A stretch of 64,000 bases of DNA from Nonomuraea candida (GCF_000725485.1 NZ_KL647031.1:620001-684000); one strand, 5' to 3'; counted from the first letter of the stretch, positions 8,200 to 19,309 are shown. Notes: generated by a model from the letters alone, not told the origin. Translations and numbers: made by a program.

Positions 8200-10497
8200 A
8201 TGCGTACCTTCGCGGCCCTGACACTGGCCGCCGCACTGTTATCCGCAACCCCCGCAACCCCCGCCGCCGCCCAGACCGCCGCCGGGCCGGAAGCGGCGAG
8301 CGTGGTGCCCGTGCAGGTCACCGGCGCGCCGGCGAAGAGGTTCAACCTGATCATCATGGGCGACGGCTACACCGAGGCCGAGCAGGACGAGTTCCGTGCC
8401 GACGCCGACCGGCACCTCAACGTGATGTGGTCGATCGAGCCGTTCAAGTCCTACCGCAACTACGTCAACGTCTACCGCGTGGACATCGTCTCGGGGGAGT
8501 CGGGCATCAGCTGCGACCCCGGCCTGGACGCCCCGCGCCGTACGACGCCGCTGAGCATGGGCTTCTGGGGCCGGTGCAACCCGGACAGCGTGCAGCGCCT
8601 GATCACCATGGACAACGCCGCCGCCACCCGCTACGCCGACCTGGTCACCGGCACCTCCGCGGGCAACCGGCAGATCCTCGCGCTGGCCAACAGCGGCACG
8701 TACGGCGGCGCGGGCGGCGCGTACGCCACCGCCTCGGGCAGCAACAGCATGTCGGCCCTGATCAGCCCGCACGAGCTGGGCCACTCCCTGGGCGGCCTCC
8801 AGGACGAGTACGACTACTACCAGCGCGGCGTCCCCGGCGGCACGTACCCGGGCCCCGAGCCGTCCAGCGCCCACCACACCCTGCTGACCGAGCAGGAGAT
8901 GCGCGACCAGCGGCGCAAGTGGTGGCGCTGGCTGGGCGAGCCCAGCGAGTCGGGCGGCCCGATCGGCCGCTACGAGGGCGGCCTCTACTACACCGGCGGC
9001 GTCTGGCGGCCCAGCGCCCACTCGATGATGAAGACCCTCGGCTACTACTTCGACCAGGTCAGCCGCGAGGTCATGGTGCAGCGCATCACCGCCAAGACCA
9101 TGGTCATCCAGGACGCCACGCCGTCGGACAGGCCCGTCGGGGCCGACCGGGTCCTGTGGGTGGAGCCGATGCGCCCGGTCAGCCACTCCCTGACCACCAC
9201 CTGGCGGGTGGACGGCCGGGACCTGCCCGGCGACCGCGACTCCCTCGACCTGCGCACGCTCGGCCTGTCCCCGGGGACGCACACGGTCACCGCCACCGTC
9301 TCCGACCCGACCGCGTTCGTCAGGGACCCGGCGATCCGGGCGGCCATCACCAGGACCCGCACCTGGACGGTGGACACCTCGATCACCACCCCGCCCGACG
9401 GCACGCAGCCCGCGTTCGTCTCCTCCACCCCCACCGACCGGCCGCTCGGCCGCGACGACGTCGTGTACGTCGAGACCACCCACCCGGCCGCCACCGTCCC
9501 CGAGGTGACCTGGACGCTGAACGGCGTCCGCCACACGGGCACTGACCTCGACCTGGGCGAGCTGGACCTGGAGCCGGGCACGCACACCCTCACCGCGAGC
9601 CTCGCCGGGCGCAGCCTGACCTGGACGATCGACGCCACCGGGCCGGCCACGGCGTACGAGCTGTCGCGCCCGCTGGCCAGGTCCGGCGACACCTACGTCT
9701 ACAACGGCCCCTTCACCATGCGGCTCACCGGGGACGACGACCGCGACGGTCACGTGGTCTCGGAGTCGCGGGTGGACGGCGACGGCTGGTTCAACTACTT
9801 CGGCTGGCCCACCTCCTCGAAGCTGCCGTGGACGTTCTCCGAGCAGGGCACGGTGATCGACTCCCTCGTGTACGGCAGGCTGCCGCGCGGCCGGCACACG
9901 ATCGAGTACCGCTCGATCGACGCCGCCGGGAACTACGGCGCGGCGGGGAGCTTCACCGTCACGACGATCGCCCCGCCGCCCGCCTGCACCCGCACCCTCA
10001 CCGGCGCGCACCGGGGCCCGCTCGTCGTCGCCGGCGGCGTCACCTGCCTCGACCGCGCCGAGGTCACGGGGGCGGTCACGGTCCGGCCGGGCGCCTCGCT
10101 CGTGATGACCGGCGGCCGGATCACCGGCGCGCTCGACGCGGCCGGCCCCGGCCAGGTGCACCTGCTCGGCGGGCGCGTCGACGGGGCGCTCGGCGTGCGC
10201 GGCGCCGCCACCCTCACGATCGTCGGGGCCGACCTGCGCGGCGCCGCGCTGCTGGCCGGGAACGCGGCGGCGATCCTGTCGGGCAGCACGGTCAGGGGCG
10301 CGCTCGCGTGCGCCGGCGAGCCGCCCGCGGACCTCGGCGTGCCCAACACGGTCAAGGGCGGCGACGCGTGCGGCGACCTACCCGACCGGACCGGCCCCGA
10401 CCGGACCGGCCCCGACCGGACCGGAGCCCGGGAGACCGGCCGGGCCGGCGGAACCGGGGGAGGTGCGTACGAGGCGGTCCAGCACGCCGGTCAGTGA
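8200..10497 (+). CDS. Secreted M64-family metallopeptidase with Ig-like and repeat tail
   Basis: 765 residues with a signal peptide (MRTFAALTLAAALLSATPATPAAAQ). The catalytic domain has NLIIMGDGYTEAEQDEF and the zinc motif SPHELGHSLGGLQDEYDYY (HExxH plus downstream DE), diagnostic of the IgA-peptidase M64 family. Two Ig-like repeats follow (SDRPVGADRVLWVEP and TDRPLGRDDVVYVET), then a Gly-rich stretch of beta-helix-like turns. The tail holds a tandem DRTGP repeat and overlaps the converging phosphotransferase gene by 120 bp. The frame is open upstream into the anti-sigma remnant (GTG at 7882); I choose the ATG at 8200 for its signal peptide, though no good Shine-Dalgarno is visible. Confidence 0.88.
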   Translation: MRTFAALTLAAALLSATPATPAAAQTAAGPEAASVVPVQVTGAPAKRFNLIIMGDGYTEAEQDEFRADADRHLNVMWSIEPFKSYRNYVNVYRVDIVSGESGISCDPGLDAPRRTTPLSMGFWGRCNPDSVQRLITMDNAAATRYADLVTGTSAGNRQILALANSGTYGGAGGAYATASGSNSMSALISPHELGHSLGGLQDEYDYYQRGVPGGTYPGPEPSSAHHTLLTEQEMRDQRRKWWRWLGEPSESGGPIGRYEGGLYYTGGVWRPSAHSMMKTLGYYFDQVSREVMVQRITAKTMVIQDATPSDRPVGADRVLWVEPMRPVSHSLTTTWRVDGRDLPGDRDSLDLRTLGLSPGTHTVTATVSDPTAFVRDPAIRAAITRTRTWTVDTSITTPPDGTQPAFVSSTPTDRPLGRDDVVYVETTHPAATVPEVTWTLNGVRHTGTDLDLGELDLEPGTHTLTASLAGRSLTWTIDATGPATAYELSRPLARSGDTYVYNGPFTMRLTGDDDRDGHVVSESRVDGDGWFNYFGWPTSSKLPWTFSEQGTVIDSLVYGRLPRGRHTIEYRSIDAAGNYGAAGSFTVTTIAPPPACTRTLTGAHRGPLVVAGGVTCLDRAEVTGAVTVRPGASLVMTGGRITGALDAAGPGQVHLLGGRVDGALGVRGAATLTIVGADLRGAALLAGNAAAILSGSTVRGALACAGEPPADLGVPNTVKGGDACGDLPDRTGPDRTGPDRTGARETGRAGGTGGGAYEAVQHAGQ

Positions 10498-11436
10498 GGC
10501 CGTCGCGGCCCGGTGGATCCTGGCGTAGTCGTCGGGCGGATACTGCCGGGGCCCGTTCTCGATGAGCAGGATCAGATAGAGGTAGGCACGATAGAGGTCG
10601 AGCCTGGTCAGCGCCGCCGGAGTCAGCTCCAGCGGCGTGACCTCGCGATAGCCCGCCAGCAGCGGGTCGTCCTCCGTCAGCTCACCGAAGATCGTCGGCG
10701 TGACGAACTCCGCGATCGGGTCGCCCCAGAAGGCCCGCTCGTGGTCGATGATCGCCTGGATCCGCGGCGTGCCGCTCAGGTCGAGGAAGACGTTGCCGGC
10801 CCACACGTCGAAGTGCACCAGCCGCGGCGTCGTCACCTCGTCGAGGGCGGGCGCCGCGGCCTCGAACACCGCCATGATCTCGGCGACCGGCCGGGGCAGC
10901 GCCGTCGGGTAGCGCTCGGTGTCGCCGAGCAGCGCCCGCACCATGGCCAGGAACGCCGCGCGCCAGGTGGCGCCCGTGATCCCGGCGTGCGGGTAGCCGA
11001 ACACCTCGCCGGTCACCGAGTTGAACCGGGCCAGATGCCCGCCCAGCTCCCTGCGCAGCGCGTCGCCGCCGTCGGGCTTGACGTCGTTCCACGACACCCC
11101 GTCCAGCGCGGACAGCAGGAGGTAGTCGCCGCCCAGCACCGGGTCGTCGAACCCGGCCCGCAGCAGCCCGGCCACGGGCACGCCCGCCGCGGCGGCCAGC
11201 CCGATCGCGTCGGCCTCCATGCGCAGCAGGTTGCGCTCGTAGCTGAGCTGCTGGAGGTCGGGCGGGGGAGACAGCTTGAGCACCGCCTCGCGCCCGTCGT
11301 CGAGCTTCAGCCGCCAGACGGCGTTGGCGTAGCCGTCGGTCAGCTCGGTGGCCGACGTGACGCCCGAGCCGATCGCGCGGCGGATGAGAGCATCCAGCTC
11401 GGCATCCGATAACCGGCGCTTCGTCCTGCTGTCCAC
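10378..11436 (-). CDS. APH/choline-kinase-like phosphotransferase
   Basis: 352 residues, GTG start after GAGAGAGG. Kinase-like features are EAVLKLSP (the ATP-anchoring Lys), LVHFDVWAGNVFLD (catalytic loop HxDxxxxN) and AIIDHERAFWGDP (metal-binding D). This is the aminoglycoside phosphotransferase fold, also used for sugars and small molecules. It starts 18 bp after the LacI regulator on the same strand, so it may be the last gene of the sugar operon and phosphorylate an imported sugar rather than an antibiotic. The last ~25 residues (GPVGAGPVG) come from a 15-bp repeat shared with the opposing metallopeptidase gene. Confidence 0.82.
   Translation of the reverse strand: MDSRTKRRLSDAELDALIRRAIGSGVTSATELTDGYANAVWRLKLDDGREAVLKLSPPPDLQQLSYERNLLRMEADAIGLAAAAGVPVAGLLRAGFDDPVLGGDYLLLSALDGVSWNDVKPDGGDALRRELGGHLARFNSVTGEVFGYPHAGITGATWRAAFLAMVRALLGDTERYPTALPRPVAEIMAVFEAAAPALDEVTTPRLVHFDVWAGNVFLDLSGTPRIQAIIDHERAFWGDPIAEFVTPTIFGELTEDDPLLAGYREVTPLELTPAALTRLDLYRAYLYLILLIENGPRQYPPDDYARIHRAATASLTGVLDRLVRTSPGSAGPAGLPGSGPVGAGPVGAGPVG
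10381..10425. repeat. 15-bp tandem repeat in a convergent overlap
   Basis: Three copies of CCCGACCGGACCGGC (the last ends in A) lie inside the 120-bp region coding on both strands, giving DRTGP on plus and GPVGA on minus. Confidence 0.9.
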
Positions 11437-11454
11437 GGAACCTCTCTCGGTGTC

Positions 11455-12433
11455 TCAGGCGGTCTCTCTGCGCACCAGGTGGGTGTCGAGGATGACGACG
11501 GGCTGGCGCAGTTCCTCGCCGTTGATCCGGGCCACCAGCAGCTGGGCCATCTGCCGGCCCATGGACTCGGTCGGCTGGTGCACGGTGGTCAGCGGCGGGT
11601 CGGCGTGCAGCGCCGCCTTGGAGTCGTCGAACCCGATCACCGCCACGTCGCCGGGGATCGCCCGCCCCGCGGCCTTGAGCACGCGCATCGCGCCCAGCGC
11701 CATCGGGTCGGACGCGGCGAACACCGCGTCGAGGTCGGGATGGGCCCGCAGCAGCTCGGTCATCGCCGCGGCCCCGCTGTGCTCGGAGAAGTCGCCGTAC
11801 GCCACCAGCTCCGGCAGGCCGGAGGGCAGCAGCGCGTCGCGGTAGCCCGACAGACGGTCGACGCCCACCCCCATGTCCTGGGAGCCGGCGATCGTGGCGA
11901 TGCGGGTGCGGCCCAGGCTCAGCAGGTGCTTGACCGCCTGCCGGGCCCCCGCCCGGTTGTCCATGTCGACGTAGCTGTAGGGATCGAGGCCGACGGGGCG
12001 GCCGCCCAGCACGGTCGGCACGCCCATCGCCTCCAGCCTGCCCGGCAGCGGGTCGGCGCCGTGCAGCGACAGCAGCAGCACGCCGTCGACGTGCTGGCCC
12101 GTCAGGTAGTGCTCGAGCCGCGCGTGCTCCTCAGGGGTGCGGGCCATCGCCAGCAGGAGCTGCAGCCCGGTCTCGGCCAGCGCCGAGCCGATGCCGCGGA
12201 TGGTGCCCGCGAAGTAGGGCTCGTCGAAGAGCCGGAACTGCGACTCGGACACCACCAGCGCGACCGTGTCCGTGCGGCGCGTGACCAGGGCCCGCGCCGC
12301 ACGGTTGGGCACATAGCCCAGCTCGCGGATGGCCAGCTCGACGGCCTCGCGGGCCTTCGCGCTGACGTTCGGCGAGCCGTTGATGACTCTCGACACCGTG
12401 CCCCGGCCCACCCCGGCCCGAGCCGCGACTGCC

Positions 12434-12453
<20 letters not shown>
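11455..12453 (-). CDS. LacI-family repressor, CebR-like
   Basis: 332 residues. The N-terminal helix-turn-helix is canonical (TLEAVAARAGVGRGTVSRVINGS) with the hinge helix VPNRAARALVTRRTD, followed by a periplasmic-binding-fold sensor (VIGFDDSKAALHADPPLTTVHQP). Its ATG lies 20 bp inside the end of the beta-glucosidase gene, so the two are translationally coupled. Two perfect palindromes of the LacI/CebR type sit before the operon's first gene; this protein is the obvious candidate to bind them. In Streptomyces cebR is upstream and divergent from cebEFG; here the regulator sits at the tail. Confidence 0.9.
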
Positions 12454-13839
<1,386 letters not shown>

Positions 13840-13843
<4 letters not shown>

Positions 13844-14667
13844 GCCTTGACCGCACCTTCCATGAGTCCGCCGACGATCTGACGGCCGAAGAGGACGAAA
13901 ACCACGATGAGCGGGATGATGGACAACGCCGTGCCCGCGAAGATCAACGAGTACTCCGTGGAGAACCGGGCGTTGAGCGAGTTGATCGCGATCTGCACCG
14001 TCGGGTTCTGGTTGGCCACGATCAGCGGCCACATGTAGTCGTTCCACATGAGCATGAACGTGTTGATGCCGAGCACCGCCATGCCGGGCCGCACCGCGGG
14101 CAGCACGACGTTCCACCAGATGCGCAGGGTCGCCGCGCCGTCCACCCGGGCGGCCTCGACCAGCTCCATCGGCACGGACTGCCGGGTGTACTGCGTCATC
14201 AGGAACACGCCGAACCCGTTGAGCAGGTACGGCAGGATGACCGCCTTGAGGGTGTTCGTCCAGTCCAGCGCCACCATGAGCCGGTAGAGCGGCACCACGC
14301 CCATCTGCTGCAGCGGCACCGCCATCGTCAGCAGCACGAGCAGCAGCAGCGCGTTGCGGCCCTTGAAGTTCAGGTTCGCGAACGCGAAGCCGGCCAGCGT
14401 CGAGATGAAGATGACGGAGATGGTGACGACGGTCGCCACGATGAACGAGTTCGTCAGGCCCTGCACGAACTGGGCCTCGGGGTGGGTGAGCACCGCGACG
14501 ATGTTGTCGCCCAGGTTGCCGCCCGGCAGCAGCGCCGGCGGCACGCTCACCGCGTCGGAGTTCGTGCGCGAGGCGATGACCAGCATCCAGTACAGCGGGA
14601 AGGCCGACAGCACGATGGCCATCCCCAGCATCACCCTGGTCAGGACGGTGGGTTTCCAGATGGTCAC
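13840..14667 (-). CDS. ABC sugar importer permease (CebG-like)
   Basis: 275 residues and about six transmembrane helices. The EAA loop (VEAARVDGAATLRIWWNVVLPAVRP) that contacts the ATPase is present near residue 190. Start GTG at 14667 overlaps the previous permease stop by 4 bp. Homologous to MalG/CebG carbohydrate permeases; operon context with a GH1 enzyme suggests cello-oligosaccharides. Confidence 0.92.
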
Positions 14668-15620
14668 TTCGTGCCCCCGATCCTGCGCACGAACAGGAAG
14701 TTGATCGCCGCCCCGATGAGAATGAGCAGGAACAGCAGCCAGGCGGCCGCGGAGGCGTAACCGAAGTCGAACTCGCGGAAGGCCTCCTTGTAGATGAACA
14801 TCGCCACCGTCTGGAACTGGCCCTGCGACCCGCCGTCGGGGTTGCCGTTGTAGAACGTCATGGGCTCGGCGAACAGCGTCAGGCCGCCGATCGTGGAGTT
14901 CAGCACCACGAAGATCATGGTCGGGCGCAGCATCGGCAGCGTGATCTGCCAGAACTGCCGGCGCCGGGACGCGCCGTCGATCGAGGCGGCCTCGTACAGG
15001 TCGCGCGGGATCGTCTGCATGCCGGCCAGGAAGATGATCGCGTTGTAACCGGTCCAGCGCCAGTCGACCATCGTGGCGATCGCGATCCACGACGGGACGC
15101 GCTCGGCCCGCCAGTTCGTGGCGTCGACCCCGAACCAGCTCAGGATGTAGTTGACCAGGCCCCAGTCACGGGCGAAGAGCTGCGTGAACACCACCGCGAC
15201 CGCGACCACCGACGTGACGAGCGGGAGCAGCACGCTCATCCGGATCGCCAGGCGGAACTTCAGGCGCTTGTTCAGCGCGTTGGCCAGGAACAGGGCCAGC
15301 AGCATCTGGGGGACGGTGGCGATGATGAACATGCTCACCGTGTTGACCGTGGCGCGCCAGAAGTCGTCGTCGCTCAGCAGCGAGGTGTAGTTGCCCAGCC
15401 CGGCCCACTCGACCGTCCCGGTCAGGTCGTAGTCGTAGAGCGAGTAGTAGAGCGTGAAGGCCAGCGGGAAGAGCCCGAAGGCGGCGAACAGGATGAAGTA
15501 CGGGGACACCAGGGCGTACGGCATCGCCTTGACGTCCAGCCGGGAACGCCAGCGGCGGCCGGGCGGGCGGGCACGGCGGTGGTTGTTCCGCGCCGCCCGT
15601 GGAAGGGTGTCGAGACTCAT
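14664..15620 (-). CDS. ABC sugar importer permease (CebF-like)
   Basis: 318 residues with an Arg-rich N-terminal cytoplasmic tail, then six predicted helices (YALVSPYFILFAAFGLFPLAFTLYYS first). The EAA loop is YEAASIDGASRRRQFWQITLPML. This is the MalF/CebF-type partner of the following permease. No ATPase is encoded in the operon. Confidence 0.92.
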   Translation of the reverse strand: MSLDTLPRAARNNHRRARPPGRRWRSRLDVKAMPYALVSPYFILFAAFGLFPLAFTLYYSLYDYDLTGTVEWAGLGNYTSLLSDDDFWRATVNTVSMFIIATVPQMLLALFLANALNKRLKFRLAIRMSVLLPLVTSVVAVAVVFTQLFARDWGLVNYILSWFGVDATNWRAERVPSWIAIATMVDWRWTGYNAIIFLAGMQTIPRDLYEAASIDGASRRRQFWQITLPMLRPTMIFVVLNSTIGGLTLFAEPMTFYNGNPDGGSQGQFQTVAMFIYKEAFREFDFGYASAAAWLLFLLILIGAAINFLFVRRIGGTK

Positions 15621-15677
15621 GTCAGACCTTTCGGCGGCAACAAGCCCGGCCCGCGCTCGGCGGGCCGGGCGGGAGGA

Positions 15678-17015
15678 TCAGCCCGCGGCCTTGACCGCGT
15701 CGTCGACCAGCTGCTGCCAGGCCTTGTCGTAGGGGACGGAGCCGTCGTCCATGCCCTGGATGACCGACTCGATGGCGTTCTTGACCTGCGCGTGCTTCAC
15801 ACCGAGGAAGACCGGCTGGAGGCTGGAGGCGGACTTGGCGAAGATCTCACCGATGGGGGCGTCGTCGAAGAACTCGTTCTTCGCGCCCTGCACCGCCGGG
15901 TCCTGCTGGGCCTTGGTGTTGCTCGGCATGTTGCCGAAGTCGGTGAAGATGCTCGCCTGGGTCTGCGCCTGCGTCAGGTAGTCGGCCACCATGGCCGCTT
16001 CCTTCGGGTGCTTGGACTGCTTGGGCACGGCCAGCCAGGAGCCGCCCCAGTTGCCGCCGCCGCCGGGCACCGAGGCCACGTCCCACTTGCCCTTGGCGTC
16101 GTCGCCCGCGTTGCCGCTGACCACGCCGAGCATCCAGGACGGGCAGCCGACCGTGGCGAACGAGCCCTTCTGGGTGCCCGTCGCCCACTCGTCGGTGAAG
16201 TTGCGCAGCTTGGCGGTCAGGCCCTGCTGGCTCATCTTCTGGGCGAAGTCGAAGCCCGCCTTCACCGCCGGGTTCTTGTCGACGATGAGGTTGTTGTCCT
16301 TGTCGAAGTAGGTGACGTTGCCGTTCTTGGCCGCCTCCTGGTACAGGACCACCTGGTAGAGGGTGTTCGTCCCGTCGGCGAACTTGGTGTCCTTCACCTT
16401 GTCCTGGAACTTCTTGGCGACGTTCATGTACTCGTCCCACGTCGGCCACAGGGCGCTGACCTCGTCACGCTCGGTCGGCAGACCGGCCTTCTCGAACAGG
16501 TCCTTGCGGTAGCAGATGCTCATGCCGCCGATGTCGGTGCCCAGGGCGAACAGCTTGCCGTCGGCGGCCACGCCGTTCTCCCACTTCCAGGCGGGGAAGT
16601 CGCCCTTGCGCGACTCCAGGCCGTACTCCTTCAGGTCGGCCCACCACTCGGTGCGCGCCTTGGCCAGGCCCATGCCGCCCTCGTCGATGCCGACCACGTC
16701 GCCCGCGCCGCTGCCCGAGGTCAGCCACTGGATCATCTGGGGCCAGTACTGCTGCTCGAACTGGTCGGTCAGGTTCTCGTGCTTGATCTGGATGTCCTTG
16801 TGCTCGGCATTCCACTTCTCGACGGCGTTCTTGTAGCCGAAGTTGCTGCCGCCGCCGAAGGTCTGCACGCGAATCGTGATCGGCTCGGCCGCTCCGGAGG
16901 AGGCCGGCGCGCTGGACTGCGTGCCGGTGCCGGAGCTGCTACAGGACGCGACGGCCAGCGCCGCCGCGGCCAGGGCCGAGGCCGCGGCGAGACCACGGCG
17001 CTTGCTGATCATCAT
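15678..17015 (-). CDS. Sugar-binding lipoprotein of ABC importer (CebE-like)
   Basis: 445 residues. A lipoprotein signal with lipobox LAVASC is followed by a Ser/Gly/Thr linker, so the protein is anchored outside the membrane. The body is a family 1 extracellular solute-binding protein (ITIRVQTFGGGSNFGYKNAVEKW, AYLVSGP-like elements). The start is at 17015 (MMISKRRG), preceded by GAAGGGG; the frame is open further upstream but those codons overlap the operator region. It is the first gene of the operon and probably sets substrate specificity. The predicted ligand is cellobiose or cello-oligosaccharide, based on the operators and the GH1 enzyme. Confidence 0.9.
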   Translation of the reverse strand: MMISKRRGLAAASALAAAALAVASCSSSGTGTQSSAPASSGAAEPITIRVQTFGGGSNFGYKNAVEKWNAEHKDIQIKHENLTDQFEQQYWPQMIQWLTSGSGAGDVVGIDEGGMGLAKARTEWWADLKEYGLESRKGDFPAWKWENGVAADGKLFALGTDIGGMSICYRKDLFEKAGLPTERDEVSALWPTWDEYMNVAKKFQDKVKDTKFADGTNTLYQVVLYQEAAKNGNVTYFDKDNNLIVDKNPAVKAGFDFAQKMSQQGLTAKLRNFTDEWATGTQKGSFATVGCPSWMLGVVSGNAGDDAKGKWDVASVPGGGGNWGGSWLAVPKQSKHPKEAAMVADYLTQAQTQASIFTDFGNMPSNTKAQQDPAVQGAKNEFFDDAPIGEIFAKSASSLQPVFLGVKHAQVKNAIESVIQGMDDGSVPYDKAWQQLVDDAVKAAG

Positions 17016-17085
17016 GGTGGACCCCTTCTCGGGTGAATGGTGGGGGGAAGCACCGCGGCATGCACTCAGCCGCGGTGGGAGTCTT

Positions 17086-17099
17086 TGGGAGCGCTCCCA
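17086..17099. promoter_or_regulatory. CebR-type operator 1
   Basis: Perfect 14-bp palindrome TGGGAGCGCTCCCA, identical to the known Streptomyces CebR box. It lies downstream of the predicted promoter, about 70 bp before the binding-protein start, where binding would block transcription. Confidence 0.88.
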
Positions 17100-17146
17100 C
17101 AAAGGGTGCACTTGTGGGGTCTGCGCGTCAATCCCGCGAAACGTAA

Positions 17147-17176
17147 CCGTTACCAATGGTGCGGTTTAGCACTCAA
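17147..17176 (-). promoter_or_regulatory. Predicted promoter of the cello-oligosaccharide operon
   Basis: Minus strand TTGAGT (17171-17176), an 18-bp spacer and TAACGG (17147-17152). The -10 overlaps a perfect GTAAC-C-GTTAC palindrome (17143-17153). The promoter is flanked by the two CebR-type boxes. Confidence 0.45.
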
Positions 17177-17215
17177 AAACAGGATTTTTGGCGCGAAAAC
17201 ACCCAAAGAGCTGAT

Positions 17216-17229
17216 TGGGAGCGCTCCCA
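17216..17229. promoter_or_regulatory. CebR-type operator 2
   Basis: A second perfect TGGGAGCGCTCCCA, exactly 130 bp from the first, upstream of the promoter. The pairing suggests repression by looping. Confidence 0.85.
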
Positions 17230-17430
17230 CCTCAAGAGGCACCTTTTGTGTCACATCAAGGGCATGTCACCCGCAACACCGCGCCCTTTCCCCCGGTCAC
17301 ACCCCCGGTCACCCCCCGATCGCCGGGGTCGCCGCGGGCGCGCGGCGCCGCGCATCATCCGGGTAACGATTGCCGGCGGGCCGGAGCTTGGGCTCCAGGT
17401 CGTGACCCCGCTCCGGCATGATCGCCTGCC

Positions 17431-18183
17431 ATGAAGAAGACGATCTTATTGGCGGTGGCCTGCGCCGCCGCGCTGACGACGGCCGCCGCGCCCGCCCAGG
17501 CCGCGCCAACCCAAGCCGGGCCCGCCCAGGCCGCGCCCAAGGACCCGGTCGCCGCGCTGAAGGCCAAGCTCGCCCCCGGCCGCGGCGTGCACTTCACCGA
17601 CACCGTCACCTGGTCCGACGGCACCAACTCGCAGGGCACCCGGGACAGCAAGGGCTCCTTCCAGTTCGGCGAGAAGGGCGTCGTCGGCTTCGACTTCTCC
17701 TGGAAGTACGGCGACGAGCAGCGGCGGACGATCGCCATCGGCAAGACCGCCTACCACTCGGGCGGCGTTTACGCGAGGCTGATGCCCGAGGGCAAGACCT
17801 GGTTCAAGAGGGCCGGTGGCGGCATGCCCGACTCCTGGGCGCAGTTCATCAACCCGGCCGAGCCCAAGACCCTCGCCAAGCTCATCGGGAACGGCAGCAC
17901 CAAGGGGCGCTCCGTCACCGGCACGATCACGGTCAAGGAGCTCAGGAAGGTCTCGGACTGGGTCGCCCGGGCGGGCATCCGCAAGGAGGACCACGGCGTC
18001 AAGGTCGACTACACCCTCACCCTGGCCGCGTCGGGGCTGGTGAGCAGGGTGCAGAGCACGTACGCCATAAAGGTGGAGGGGGAGCCCAACATCGTCACCG
18101 TGGACAGCCGTTACACCGGGTGGGGCGGCAAGGTGTCGATCAAGGCGCCGGCCCCCGGCACGGTGACCACCTCCTTCCGCTGA
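17431..18183 (+). CDS. Secreted LppX/LprG-like (LolA-fold) protein
   Basis: 250 residues with a signal peptide (MKKTILLAVACAAALTTAAAPAQA). The body (FTDTVTWSDGTNSQGTRDSKGSFQFG ... VDYTLTLAASGLVSRVQSTY) alternates strands like actinobacterial LppX/LprA/LprG lipid-binding proteins. Unlike those lipoproteins it has no lipobox Cys, since the cleavage site is AQA-A, so it is probably released or bound otherwise. No partner gene is adjacent. Family assignment is by eye from strand pattern and length. Confidence 0.6.
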   Translation: MKKTILLAVACAAALTTAAAPAQAAPTQAGPAQAAPKDPVAALKAKLAPGRGVHFTDTVTWSDGTNSQGTRDSKGSFQFGEKGVVGFDFSWKYGDEQRRTIAIGKTAYHSGGVYARLMPEGKTWFKRAGGGMPDSWAQFINPAEPKTLAKLIGNGSTKGRSVTGTITVKELRKVSDWVARAGIRKEDHGVKVDYTLTLAASGLVSRVQSTYAIKVEGEPNIVTVDSRYTGWGGKVSIKAPAPGTVTTSFR

Positions 18184-18228
18184 CCCGCGGAGCCCTTCCG
18201 GCCCCGCGGGGCTTCGGAGGAAGCGCTC

Positions 18229-18879
18229 TCAAGGCCCCGGGCGCTGCCCCGGCACGGTGGCGGACAGCGGGAGGGTCGCCTTGGTGGCCCAGCGGTAGAG
18301 GTGGTCGTCGCGCTCCAGGACGATGAGCTGGACTCCGCGCACGGTGACCGTCACCGGCTCGGACCGCACGCCGCCGAGCGCCCGCGCGTACGGCTCCATC
18401 GGGCCGTCGGCGTTGCTGTAGGCGATGCTCACGTGCGGGACCCATCGCTCCTCACGGCCGGGCACCCGGCCGTGGCCCAGCACGCCGGCGATCGTCTCGC
18501 GCAGGGCCCGCCGCAGCGCCCGCAGCGGCCCGGCCGGCCGGACCTCGAACCGCAGCGACTCCGGGGCGATGACCGGCCGGGTGAAGGTCAGCCGGATCGG
18601 CGCCGCGCAGGTCAGCCGGCCCGCCGCCACCCCGGCGACGGCGGTGAGGTCGGCGTCGCCCACCTCGTCGGTGAAGCCGACGTCCTGGAGGGTCAGATGC
18701 AGCCAGCGGTACGGGATCAGGTCGAGGCCGTCCAGGGCCGACAGGGGCGCCTGATAGGCGGCGACCAGCCGGTGGAGCGCCGGCTGGTCCTGGAAGGTGA
18801 GGTGGAAGGCGTAGGTGCGGCGGCCGGCCCGCCATCCGGGCCGCCACCACCAGTGATCGCGCATCCGGGCCTCAGCCAC
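18229..18879 (-). CDS. 2H phosphoesterase (2'-5' RNA ligase family)
   Basis: 216 residues. Two HxT/S-type motifs, RWLHLTLQDVGF and WVPHVSIAYS, about 85 residues apart define the 2H fold that acts on 2'-5' or cyclic nucleotide phosphates. The GTG at 18879 is chosen because GGAAGG lies 8 bases upstream; ATG at 18864 is the alternative. The substrate is unknown. Confidence 0.8.
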   Translation of the reverse strand: MAEARMRDHWWWRPGWRAGRRTYAFHLTFQDQPALHRLVAAYQAPLSALDGLDLIPYRWLHLTLQDVGFTDEVGDADLTAVAGVAAGRLTCAAPIRLTFTRPVIAPESLRFEVRPAGPLRALRRALRETIAGVLGHGRVPGREERWVPHVSIAYSNADGPMEPYARALGGVRSEPVTVTVRGVQLIVLERDDHLYRWATKATLPLSATVPGQRPGP

Positions 18880-19309
18880 GCCTTGAGCCTTCCGATCGTC
18901 GGGACCGCGGGACGGGAGTGAACGATCCGCCCGAGCCGGCGGCCGGGGCCGGGGCGGCGTGGCGGACGGGCCGCCGGCGGGCGGGTCCGGGAGCGGGGCC
19001 CATGACGGTGTGCCGGGCCGTACGGCGCAGGGAGGAAAATCGGGGGGTGGCATCGCGTGTCCCTTTCTCGCCCGGGGAGGGCGGACAGGCGCGTCCGCGT
19101 TTCGCCGCCCATTCTCCCTCCGGGAACGCTCCGCTGTGGGCCATTCACACAGAGTCAGAAGAATTCTCACCCGAGCCTCACGCCCCTGGCGGGGCGGGCG
19201 GCGTCGGCACGGGCTCTGCAGGGCGAAGGTGGCCGGCTCGCCCGGGAAGGCGCCTGCCGGATCTGCAGGGTGAAGGCGGCCGGCTCGCCCGGGAAGGCGT
19301 GTGCCGGGT
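18880..19309. other. Long non-coding gap with LysR-end repeats
   Basis: A 430-bp stretch without a convincing gene. Its right end holds degenerate copies of the LysR 3' end (described separately). An AT-richer pocket around 19131-19180 could carry the promoter of the 2H gene. Open frames across it lack conserved motifs. Confidence 0.6.

Noticed and set aside
10378..11436. Aminoglycoside resistance gene
   Set aside because: The fold is right but the family is broad and the gene follows a sugar regulator; resistance is not supported by context.
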